Shown in pieces: positions 7,593 through 12,735 of a stretch of 13,193 nucleotides of DNA (positions are counted from its first letter, which is position 1; every line of letters begins with the position of its first letter). Source of the DNA: Clostridia bacterium (GTDB lineage: Bacteria; Bacillota; Clostridia; Oscillospirales; CAG-272); NCBI GenBank assembly GCA_900770145.1, contig CAAGJL010000207.1, forward strand, positions 1-13,193, given 5' to 3'. Under the pieces are notes generated by a model that was given only the letters and a program-made list of their open reading frames with translations, searched no databases and was not told the DNA's origin. A program made the position numbers and the translations under genes.

Positions 7593-8279
7593 CTATTTTT
7601 TCAGCAGATCCGGGCGCAACCGCTCGGTTTCGGCGAGAGACTGTTCCCGCCTCCATTTTTCAATATTGGCATGGTGTCCGGAAACCAGCACTTCCGGCAC
7701 CGTGCGCCCCCGAAATTCTACCGGACGCGTGTATTGGGGGTATTCCACCAGCCCCTCGGAAAGGCTCTCGTTTTCATAGCACTCCGGCGCGGCAAGTACC
7801 CCGTCGCACAGGCGCGCTACGGCGTCGGTCAGAATGCAGGCGGGCAACTCTCCCCCGGTCAGCACAAAATCGCCGATGGAAATCTCCTCGTCTACAATTT
7901 CCTCGATAATCCGGGTGTCCACGCCCTCGTAATGCCCGCAAAGCAGGATCAGTTGATCGTACCCCGCAAGTTCCCTTGCGATATTCTGATTGAAAACCCG
8001 CCCGCGCGGGGAAAGGTAAATCACCCGGCGGCGCGCGTCTGCCGGACTCCCGGAAAGAATATCGGTATAGCAGTCGTAGATCGGGGGCGCCATCATCAGC
8101 ATCCCTTTTCCGCCGCCGTAAGGCGTGTCGTCTACCCGGTGGTGCTTATCCTTGGAGTAATCCCGGATGTTATAGGTGTTGACCTCGATTGCGCCGCTTT
8201 TCTGCGCCCTGCCGATTACGCTTTCCCCCAGCACGGTCTGCACAAAATCCGGAAAGAGCGTCATAATATCAAAGCGCAT
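7593..8279 (-). CDS. trmD: tRNA (guanine37-N1)-methyltransferase TrmD
   Basis: TrmD methylates G37 of tRNAs next to the anticodon using SAM, preventing +1 frameshifting. It acts as a dimer with a trefoil-knot (SPOUT) fold. The 228-residue protein starts MRFDIMTLFP, the family norm, and carries DDTPYGGGKGM (51-60), the knot region LCGHYEGVDTR (113-123), SIGDFVLTGGELPA (134-147) and the conserved aspartate in TDAVARL (151-157). The open frame continues upstream to 8342, but the ATG at 8277-8279 has GAGGGG about ten bases before it and gives the normal N-terminus. It overlaps the end of rimM by 11 bases, so translation is likely coupled. Unlike many genomes, no rplS follows; a polysaccharide-type gene does. 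Confidence 0.97.
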   Translation of the reverse strand: MRFDIMTLFPDFVQTVLGESVIGRAQKSGAIEVNTYNIRDYSKDKHHRVDDTPYGGGKGMLMMAPPIYDCYTDILSGSPADARRRVIYLSPRGRVFNQNIARELAGYDQLILLCGHYEGVDTRIIEEIVDEEISIGDFVLTGGELPACILTDAVARLCDGVLAAPECYENESLSEGLVEYPQYTRPVEFRGRTVPEVLVSGHHANIEKWRREQSLAETERLRPDLLKK

Positions 8280-8787
8280 CGTCAAACATCCCCTCAATCG
8301 GTGTAAGAAAAACGCCTTTTTCCGCGTCGATCCCCTGCACAAATTCCGGCACGGCGGGCACCAGTGCCTCCCCTTTGCCGGTATCGATTACATAAATATC
8401 CGTGGCGCCCGGATGGATCATATCTTTCATTTTCCCGAGTTTAGCCCCGGTACGTGCGTCAAAAACCGGCATTCCGACCAGTTCCGCCACCAAAAGAACC
8501 CCGGGGGCGAGCCCCAGATCTTCCCGTTTGGCATACAGCACGCTGCCGCGCAGTTTTTCCGCCGCCTCCATGGTGCCGACCCCTGCCAGTTCCGCAAATA
8601 CAAACCGGCGGAACACGCTCGCATGGCGGACCTCCAACCGGGTCATTGCGGTTCCGTTTTTCAGATAAACGGCGGGCAGGGCGGCAAGCACCGCCGGGGA
8701 ATCGCACCACGGCTCAATCTTCACGCCGCCGCGGCAACCATGCGTACCGATAACTTTCCCGCATTCCGGATATGCAATCAAAGGCAT
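8269..8787 (-). CDS. rimM: Ribosome maturation factor RimM
   Basis: RimM assists late 30S assembly by binding ribosomal protein S19 near the head of the subunit. The 172-residue protein shows the N-terminal RimM barrel (KVIGTHGCRGGVKIEPWCDSP, then the LRGSVLYAKREDL region) and a C-terminal PRC-barrel (ELVGMPVFDARTGAKLGKMKDM through VPEFVQGIDAEKG), with the expected length. The ATG at 8785-8787 has a G-rich Shine-Dalgarno (AAGGGGGAC) just upstream. It heads the minus-strand transcript from the promoter at 8820-8848. In many Firmicutes rpsP and a KH-domain gene precede rimM; here the upstream gene is divergent yajC, so that cluster is split. Confidence 0.95.
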   Translation of the reverse strand: MPLIAYPECGKVIGTHGCRGGVKIEPWCDSPAVLAALPAVYLKNGTAMTRLEVRHASVFRRFVFAELAGVGTMEAAEKLRGSVLYAKREDLGLAPGVLLVAELVGMPVFDARTGAKLGKMKDMIHPGATDIYVIDTGKGEALVPAVPEFVQGIDAEKGVFLTPIEGMFDDAL

Positions 8788-8819
8788 AGCGTCCCCCTTC
8801 TTTTTTGCATTGATAGTTT

Positions 8820-8848
8820 AGTATACCACAAAAAAGAAAATTTTTCAA
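8820..8848 (-). promoter_or_regulatory. Sigma-A-type promoter of rimM-trmD
   Basis: On the minus strand, TTGAAA (8843-8848) and TATACT (8820-8825) are separated by exactly 17 T-rich bases. They lie about 33 bases upstream of the rimM start codon, leaving a short leader with the ribosome binding site. It probably drives rimM, trmD and the following ligase and DUF4330-like genes. Confidence 0.82.
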
Positions 8849-8885
8849 GCCCCCTGCAAAAAAGCGATACTTTCTTTGCCTCATT

Positions 8886-8900
8886 TGTAAAGAATTTACA
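8886..8900. promoter_or_regulatory. Inverted repeat upstream of the yajC -35 (possible operator)
   Basis: TGTAAA-GAA-TTTACA is a perfect 6-bp inverted repeat with a 3-base spacer, nine bases upstream of the yajC -35. The half-site TTGTAAA (8885-8891) recurs at 8910-8916, overlapping the -35. The position fits a regulator binding site in the divergent rimM/yajC region, but a short AT-rich dyad can arise by chance. Confidence 0.35.
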
Positions 8901-8909
8901 TTTGAGGGC

Positions 8910-8938
8910 TTGTAAAAAAGCGGAAAAGACAGTATAAT
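8910..8938 (+). promoter_or_regulatory. Sigma-A-type promoter of yajC
   Basis: TTGTAA (8910-8915) and a perfect TATAAT (8933-8938) are separated by 17 bases. They lie about 28 bases upstream of the yajC ATG, leaving a leader of roughly 22 nt that is mostly the ribosome binding site. Confidence 0.85.
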
Positions 8939-8966
8939 ATAGGAAAATGTTTTGAGGAGGATCGAT

Positions 8967-9413
8967 ATGGGTGGTATTGGAACTTGGGGCACATTGATTA
9001 TGATTGTTGCCGTGATCGTGGTGTTTTATTTCTTTGGTATGAGGCCGCAGAAAAAGCAGGAAAAAGAGGCGCAGGATATGCGCAACTCCCTGTGCGTGGG
9101 CGATGAAATCACCACCATCGGCGGGATTATCGGCAAGGTTGTCAGCATCAAAGAAGAAACGATGATTATCGAAACCGGGCGCGACCATACGCGCATTCGT
9201 TTTCTGAAATCCGCCGTGCGCTCCGTAGACGTGCACGCCGAGGATACGAAAGAGGCACAGGAAAAGGCAGCCAGGAAAGCTGAAAAAGCCGAAAAAGCAG
9301 TCAAAAACGAAAAGCCGGCAAAAGCGGCAAAAACCGAAGTTAAGCCGACAGAAGAACCCGCAACCGAACCCGCGGAAACCGCCGAGAACAGCGAAAAAAC
9401 CGAAGATAAGTGA
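8967..9413 (+). CDS. yajC: YajC, Sec translocase accessory protein
   Basis: YajC associates with the SecDF-YidC part of the protein translocase; its exact role is unsettled. The protein has 148 residues, with a single transmembrane helix at about 8-24 followed by the hallmark MRPQKKQEKE. The conserved soluble domain is LCVGDEITTIGGIIGKVVSI...MIIETG. From about residue 93 to the end is a low-complexity tail rich in Lys, Ala and Glu, with Pro/Glu/Thr near the end. It makes the protein longer than the roughly 85-110 residues common in the family. The ATG at 8967-8969 has GGAGG six bases before it; an in-frame TTG at 8952 would include the ribosome binding site in the gene and is rejected. secD/secF are not adjacent in this window. 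Confidence 0.95.
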   Translation: MGGIGTWGTLIMIVAVIVVFYFFGMRPQKKQEKEAQDMRNSLCVGDEITTIGGIIGKVVSIKEETMIIETGRDHTRIRFLKSAVRSVDVHAEDTKEAQEKAARKAEKAEKAVKNEKPAKAAKTEVKPTEEPATEPAETAENSEKTEDK

Positions 9414-9422
9414 TAAATACCA

Positions 9423-9464
9423 AAATCCTCTCATAGGTTTTAACAAAAACATATGGGAGGATTT
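9423..9464 (+). promoter_or_regulatory. Long hairpin that sequesters the ribosome binding site of the following gene
   Basis: 9423-9435 pairs with 9452-9464 over 13 bp with one U-G wobble. Inside it 9437-9441 pairs with 9446-9450, leaving an AACA loop. The 3' arm contains GGGAGG (9455-9460), the Shine-Dalgarno of the gene starting at 9470. No T tract follows, so it is not an ordinary terminator. Its layout fits translational control. Confidence 0.7.
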
Positions 9465-9469
9465 GCTGT

Positions 9470-9925
9470 ATGCCGACCCCAAAAAAGCAAAAAAGCCGCG
9501 CCCGGCGCACCAAAGAGACCGGGGGGCTTTGGCAAATGCCGAAAAAACTGTTGTTTGCGTTACTGTTGACGCTGGCGCTGGGCGCGCTGTTTCTCCTGCC
9601 TGCCACCGCGATCCTACTTGCCACGAATGATCCGGCGGCAATGATGCGCCCGGCGGCGCTCTGCCTTGCGTATCTGACCGCCCTGCTTGGCGGGATGATT
9701 GCGGCGAAAATCAGTCGCGGGCACTCGCCGGTGCTGTTTGCGGCGGCGCTGGGCATTCTGCTGGCGCTGACGTTTCTCTCCGGCGCTCTGCTTTTGCCGG
9801 GCGGGTGGGTCGCTCACCCGATGGGCGGCATTTCGCACCTGGCGCGGGCATTGCTCATCCCCGCAACGATGCTCGGCGCCCTCCTGGCAACCCGAAAAAA
9901 GAAAGCAAAGCGGCACCGCCGCTGA
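9470..9925 (+). CDS. TIGR04086-type (YrzE-like) small membrane protein
   Basis: This is a 151-residue membrane protein of unknown function. A basic N-terminus of about 25 residues is followed by four hydrophobic segments, at roughly 26-50, 60-77, 83-105 and 123-140, and a strongly basic tail (RKKKAKRHRR). Small four-helix proteins of the TIGR04086/YrzE kind are commonly found next to yajC in Clostridia, and that neighbourhood supports the call; the sequence alone is weakly conserved. The ATG at 9470-9472 has GGGAGG nine bases before it, but that site is buried in the hairpin at 9423-9464. It is probably cotranscribed with yajC, 56 bases upstream, as no separate promoter is apparent. Confidence 0.7.
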   Translation: MPTPKKQKSRARRTKETGGLWQMPKKLLFALLLTLALGALFLLPATAILLATNDPAAMMRPAALCLAYLTALLGGMIAAKISRGHSPVLFAAALGILLALTFLSGALLLPGGWVAHPMGGISHLARALLIPATMLGALLATRKKKAKRHRR

Positions 9926-9935
9926 AAACACCCCC

Positions 9936-9959
9936 AAACGGTGTAAGAAACACCCGTTT
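9936..9959 (+). terminator. Weak hairpin between the TIGR04086-like and monooxygenase-fold genes
   Basis: AAACGGTGT (9936-9944) pairs with ACACCCGTTT (9950-9959) with one bulged C and a five-base loop. The T run is part of the stem and short, and GAAAAG follows, so termination would be weak at best. It may be an attenuator or simply a spacer structure. Confidence 0.35.
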
Positions 9960-9980
9960 TGAAAAGAAAGGAACAGTAAC

Positions 9981-10274
9981 ATGATCGCTACGCTTGTATT
10001 TGTGGACGTAAAGCCGGAAAACGTGGAGGACTTTCGTAAAATCACGGTTTACAATCACGAAAACTCCCGCAAGGAGGCGGGCAATGTCCGCTTTGACATT
10101 CTGCAAAGCAAAGACGACCCCACTAAATTTACAATGATTGAAGTTTACCGGGATGAGGAAGCCGTGAAATTTCACAAAACCACCGCGCATTACCTGCGCT
10201 GGCGGGAGGAAGTTGCCCCCTATATGGCAACGCCCCGCCGCTCTGTGGTGACAACGCCGGTCGCTTTTGACTGA
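9981..10274 (+). CDS. Antibiotic-biosynthesis-monooxygenase-fold protein (LsrG/YgiN-like)
   Basis: The 97-residue protein has the dimeric alpha-beta barrel (ABM, PF03992-type) pattern: a first strand MIATLVFVDVKPENVEDF, the conserved asparagine-histidine in YNHENSRKEAGNVRFDIL, the DDPTKFTMIEVYRDEEA strand-turn, and the histidine-rich HKTTAHYLRW near residues 67-76. The spacing NH...E.GN.RFD.LQ and FHKTTAHY closely recall LsrG, which isomerises a phosphorylated AI-2 product, but YgiN-type quinol monooxygenases share the fold. No lsr genes are nearby, so substrate is unknown. An AAAGGA ribosome binding site lies eight bases before the ATG. It follows the TIGR04086-like gene after 55 bases and ends before a strong terminator. 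Confidence 0.85.
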   Translation: MIATLVFVDVKPENVEDFRKITVYNHENSRKEAGNVRFDILQSKDDPTKFTMIEVYRDEEAVKFHKTTAHYLRWREEVAPYMATPRRSVVTTPVAFD

Positions 10275-10295
10275 AAATACCCCCATACGTGCTGC

Positions 10296-10332
10296 AAAAA
10301 GCCCCCGCCGCGGATCGCGGCGGGGGCTTTTT
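10296..10332. terminator. Bidirectional rho-independent terminator between convergent genes
   Basis: A perfect 12-bp GC-rich stem (10301-10312 with 10316-10327) with a GAT loop is flanked by A5 on the left and T5 on the right. Each strand therefore ends in a U run. It lies 22 bases after the monooxygenase-fold gene and 8 bases after the HAAS-DUF4097 gene. Confidence 0.95.
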
Positions 10333-10339
10333 GACGGGC

Positions 10340-12046
10340 TTAACCGACGTTTTTACGGAACGTGATGTTTCCGCTGGTGGTCTCCACGCGGATTTCCCCG
10401 GTCGGATCGCCGCAGGTATAGCGGTTGCCGCGGATCTCCACCGGGAAATCGACGGCAATCTTGCCGGAGGTACTGTCGATCTTTGCATTAAAGCCGTTGG
10501 TTGTATTACCGAGATCCAACAGAACATCACCGCTGGTGGATTGCAGATTCAGGCGGTCATATCCGCCGGAGAGCGTAATCCGAATATCCCCGGACGTAGT
10601 GTCGGCATCCAGATTCGCGAAACTGCCGCTCATTGTGAGTTTGCCGCTGGTGCTTTCTGCCGTTACCACGGAAAACACGCCGTCCCCCGTCACCGAAATA
10701 TTGCCGGAAGTAGTGTCCACCGCCAGCTCCTCTGCGCTGACGTGGGTCAGTTCCAGCTTGCCGGAAGTGCTGTCCGCTTTCAGTTTGCCGGAAACCGCAA
10801 GACCCACGGCATAAATGTCGCCGGAGATGGTATGCAGGCTCAGGTCTTTTGCGGTAAGCCCGCCGACCGACACATTTGCGGCAACGGTATCCATCGACAC
10901 GGTATCAAAATCACCTTTCCCCTCCGGGATGAGCACCGTCAGATATTTACGCGGGCGGACGCCGAAAATCAGGCGAAAAAATGCGGGCTCCTCGTCCAAT
11001 ATTGCCAGTTTGCCGTCCTTGACACCCCAATAAACGCTGTTATCCTCCGGCAACGGATTACCTTTTTTATCCGCTACACTGATGGTAATCTGCTCCTGCC
11101 CTGCGGGCGCCGATGCCACGGTGACGCTGCCGCTGCGCCAACTGATTTCAAAATCTTTTACCGCTTCCTCCACCGCGCCGTTGCCGACATGATCTGCAAA
11201 CTGCTGATAATCTGAGCCGACGGTAAAGCCGCATTCCACATCATTTACAGCCAGAACCGTAATCAACCCGCCGAGCATCAGTACAACCGTTGCGACCACG
11301 ATCCAGGTAACAACGTGGCTTTTCCTGACACGTACCCCGTCTTTTCCCGTTTGAGGGATCGTCGCCTCCCCCGCAATCTCCTCGGTTTCCAACTCTTTTG
11401 CCGCCGCGCGCGGGCGCAGATAGCAGGAGAAGATAATCAGGAAAACGCCGATTGCCGCAGACGTGAAAAACAGCGCCGTGCCAACGGCATCGTTCCGGAT
11501 GCAGGGCGGCACCACCGAGACGATACAGAAGAACACACCGATCGCCAGCAGGGCGTTTGACCTGCTGTTATCCCGGATATTGCGCTCCGGACTGTAACTG
11601 TACACACTGTTATCGAGAAAACCGGACGTGGATTTCAGCATCACGATCAGGAATGCCGTAGCCGCGCCGGCAATCGGAAACAGCAACAACGCCAGCAGAT
11701 CCCCGAACAGGGCAGGCACCACCGAAAGGATATACAGGGCAACCGCGCCGGCAACCCCGACCCCGCGCCTGATTTTCAGACGGCGCAGTTCCTCCGGCGG
11801 GTAGATTTTGCCCTTGGAGGGTTTCACCTTTTCCCCGCACTCCGCTTTGTGCAGGAGCGGCTTGATGTCTCCCATTTCGTCAATGGCGCGGCGCTGTGCT
11901 TCCGTCTCGCTCATTCCCCCTTCCATCAGTTCCCGACTGCGGTCGGTCAGGTTGCCGAGCAGTTCTTCAAAAAGCGCCGCGTTTTCCTTCGTGTCGGGCG
12001 CGCCGGAAAATTCTTTTTTCAGATATTCGCGCAATGTGTCGTTCAT
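10340..12046 (-). CDS. HAAS-domain membrane protein with C-terminal DUF4097 repeat domain
   Basis: The 568-residue protein has three parts. Residues 1 to about 70 form a HAAS (DUF1700-type) helical domain with the tell-tale GMSETEAQRRAIDEMGDI, a domain normally encoded beside PadR repressors. About five hydrophobic segments follow (roughly 95-112, 115-137, 165-182, 187-210 and 246-267). Then comes an exported beta-rich DUF4097 (putative adhesin) domain from about 295. This domain holds eight (T/S)TSG-type motifs (408, 428, 447, 467, 485, 505, 527 and 558), mostly 18-22 residues apart, suggesting a beta-solenoid. With the N-terminus inside, five helices place the solenoid outside. ATG at 12044-12046 follows GGAGGGAG; the frame is open to 12112 but lacks a better start. 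Function is unknown, possibly envelope sensing or adhesion. Confidence 0.88.
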   Translation of the reverse strand: MNDTLREYLKKEFSGAPDTKENAALFEELLGNLTDRSRELMEGGMSETEAQRRAIDEMGDIKPLLHKAECGEKVKPSKGKIYPPEELRRLKIRRGVGVAGAVALYILSVVPALFGDLLALLLFPIAGAATAFLIVMLKSTSGFLDNSVYSYSPERNIRDNSRSNALLAIGVFFCIVSVVPPCIRNDAVGTALFFTSAAIGVFLIIFSCYLRPRAAAKELETEEIAGEATIPQTGKDGVRVRKSHVVTWIVVATVVLMLGGLITVLAVNDVECGFTVGSDYQQFADHVGNGAVEEAVKDFEISWRSGSVTVASAPAGQEQITISVADKKGNPLPEDNSVYWGVKDGKLAILDEEPAFFRLIFGVRPRKYLTVLIPEGKGDFDTVSMDTVAANVSVGGLTAKDLSLHTISGDIYAVGLAVSGKLKADSTSGKLELTHVSAEELAVDTTSGNISVTGDGVFSVVTAESTSGKLTMSGSFANLDADTTSGDIRITLSGGYDRLNLQSTSGDVLLDLGNTTNGFNAKIDSTSGKIAVDFPVEIRGNRYTCGDPTGEIRVETTSGNITFRKNVG

Positions 12047-12111
12047 TTGGCTCCCTCCGTCTTTCCCGTGCCGTAGATCAGACTTTCGATAATGGTTTTG
12101 GATTTTTCTCA
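12043..12111 (-). other. In-frame TGA and remnant C-terminal coding sequence of padR
   Basis: After the padR stop (TGA 12109-12111) the same frame stays open for 21 codons. These read EKSKTIIESLIYGTGKTEGAK, then stop at TGA 12043-12045. That second stop overlaps the HAAS gene ATG (12044-12046) as ATGA, the junction type used elsewhere in this window. The 21 residues match the final dimerisation helix and tail of LmrR-type PadR proteins, and the TGA sits where they have Trp. A single G-to-A change (TGG to TGA) explains everything. Confidence 0.8.
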
Positions 12112-12393
12112 CTCCGCAAGGTTTTCCGTATAGGTTTTTCGCCCCCGCTCGGTCAGATGATAGTACCGGCGGCGCGCGCCGCTTTCCTCATCCCCCCAAT
12201 AGGAGGAGATACAGCCGGAATCCTCCAACCGCCGGAATGCAATATACAAGGTGGCTTCTTTGAGTTCATACCCGTTTCCGGTTGCCTGCCGGATGACGCG
12301 GTTGATGCCGTAGCCGTAGTTATCCCCTTCCGCAAGGATTGCCAGAATAATGGTATCAGTATTCCCCCGGATGAGGTCGGATGCAACAGACAT
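12109..12393 (-). CDS. PadR-family transcriptional regulator (LmrR-like), C-terminus cut by in-frame TGA
   Basis: PadR proteins are dimeric winged-helix repressors, often controlling a neighbouring membrane gene. The 94 residues contain the PadR-s2 pattern: NTDTIILAILAEGDNYGYGI (helix 1 and turn), ELKEATLYIAFRRLEDSG (recognition helix, about 43-60) and the wing ISSYWGDEESGARRRYYHLTERG (62-84). From memory this is very close to Lactococcus LmrR. The protein stops just before the long C-terminal helix that forms the dimer; with the TGA read as Trp it would be 116 residues, the LmrR length. The ATG at 12391-12393 follows GGAGGTGAG. A perfect promoter and repeats lie upstream, indicating autoregulation. 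The truncated product may be unable to dimerise; sequencing error, readthrough and true decay are all possible. Confidence 0.88.
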   Translation of the reverse strand: MSVASDLIRGNTDTIILAILAEGDNYGYGINRVIRQATGNGYELKEATLYIAFRRLEDSGCISSYWGDEESGARRRYYHLTERGRKTYTENLAE

Positions 12394-12411
12394 TTCCTCA
12401 CCTCCAATGGC

Positions 12412-12440
12412 ATTATAGCAAAAGATACCTCGCCTGTCAA
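12412..12440 (-). promoter_or_regulatory. Consensus sigma-A promoter of padR and the HAAS gene
   Basis: On the minus strand a perfect TTGACA (12435-12440) and a perfect TATAAT (12412-12417) are separated by exactly 17 bases, about 18 bases upstream of the padR ATG. Such an unmodified consensus is expected to be very strong unless repressed, which fits the overlapping operator repeats. Confidence 0.92.
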
Positions 12441-12464
12441 GGTATCTTTTGAAGGTATCTTTTG
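12419..12464. promoter_or_regulatory. Operator-like repeats over the padR promoter
   Basis: CAAAAGATACCT (12419-12430) and AGGTATCTTTTG (12440-12451) form a perfect 12-bp inverted repeat with a 9-base spacer. One arm fills most of the -10/-35 spacer and the other abuts the -35. AAGGTATCTTTTG then repeats exactly in tandem (12439-12451 and 12452-12464). Arm centres are 21 bp apart, two helical turns, so a dimer could contact one DNA face. PadR is the obvious ligand, by inference from family autoregulation. Confidence 0.8.
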
Positions 12465-12551
12465 AAAATAAATGAAAGTTTTTTGAGATGGGGCGGGAAT
12501 TTGCGTTATCCACTGATATGTGATGGTTTTTGGGGGAGATGAAAGTTAGTT

Positions 12552-12609
12552 GGCGTGAGGAACAATCCCTCAGGCGCTCTCACGCCGGCTCCCTTTGCAC
12601 AGGGGAGCC
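12552..12609. repeat. Hairpin-array repeat-like element
   Basis: Successive self-complementary units occur: GGCGTGAG/CTCACGCC (12552-12559 with 12579-12586), an alternative TGAGG/CCTCA (12556-12560 with 12568-12572), and GGCTCCC/GGGAGCC (12587-12593 with 12603-12609). The wording around AATCCCTCAG and GGCTCCCTTTGCACA resembles a dispersed intergenic repeat I associate with gut Clostridia genomes. That recollection needs a genome-wide count to confirm. Confidence 0.5.
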
Positions 12610-12611
12610 TG

Positions 12612-12647
12612 AAAAACGGGGGCGCCGTAAACGGCGCCCCCGTTTTT
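12612..12647. terminator. Perfect palindromic terminator downstream of the glycosyltransferase gene
   Basis: A perfect 17-bp stem, AAAAACGGGGGCGCCGT (12612-12628) with its complement at 12631-12647, has a two-base AA gap (a GTAAAC loop in practice) and A5/T5 ends. It would terminate in both directions. On the minus strand it lies about 90 bases after the glycosyltransferase stop and ahead of the padR promoter. Confidence 0.88.
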
Positions 12648-12735
12648 GGGAGATTTGTGTTATCCCCCGATACGTGGTGCGTTTTGGGGAAATTTGCGGT
12701 TTTCGGGATTTTGCAGTTTCCGAAGTTTCGCGGTT

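Larger units (their letters stand above)
12465..12735. other. Non-coding repeat-rich intergenic region
   Basis: No credible gene is seen between the padR operator and the glycosyltransferase stop. Short plus-strand frames here have no family features. It holds one copy of a roughly 45-bp sequence at 12495-12540, a hairpin array (12552-12609), a terminator palindrome (12612-12647), a second diverged copy of the 45-bp sequence (12648-12694), and short TTTCGCGG-type repeats running into the end of the glycosyltransferase gene. Confidence 0.6.

Noticed and set aside
7098..8306. A 402-codon open frame on the plus strand across trmD and the ligase-like gene
   Set aside because: It is antisense to two genes with clear family features on the minus strand. 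The product is low-complexity and basic, without domain or membrane features.
8280..8342. A 21-residue N-terminal extension of trmD
   Set aside because: The ATG at 8277-8279 has a ribosome binding site and gives the conserved MRFDIMTLFP start. The extension has no family match and would overlap rimM more deeply.
12043..12111. UGA read as Trp genome-wide, or as selenocysteine, in padR
   Set aside because: TGA is the terminal stop for coaD, rsmD, rimM, yajC and others at sensible ends, and Trp is encoded by TGG (for example in the padR wing), so the standard code applies. No SECIS-like hairpin follows the TGA, and the aligned residue in relatives is Trp rather than Cys.
12394..12513. A 40-residue N-terminal extension of padR
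   Set aside because: It would run through the consensus promoter and operator. The ATG at 12391-12393 has a strong ribosome binding site and gives the usual PadR N-terminus.
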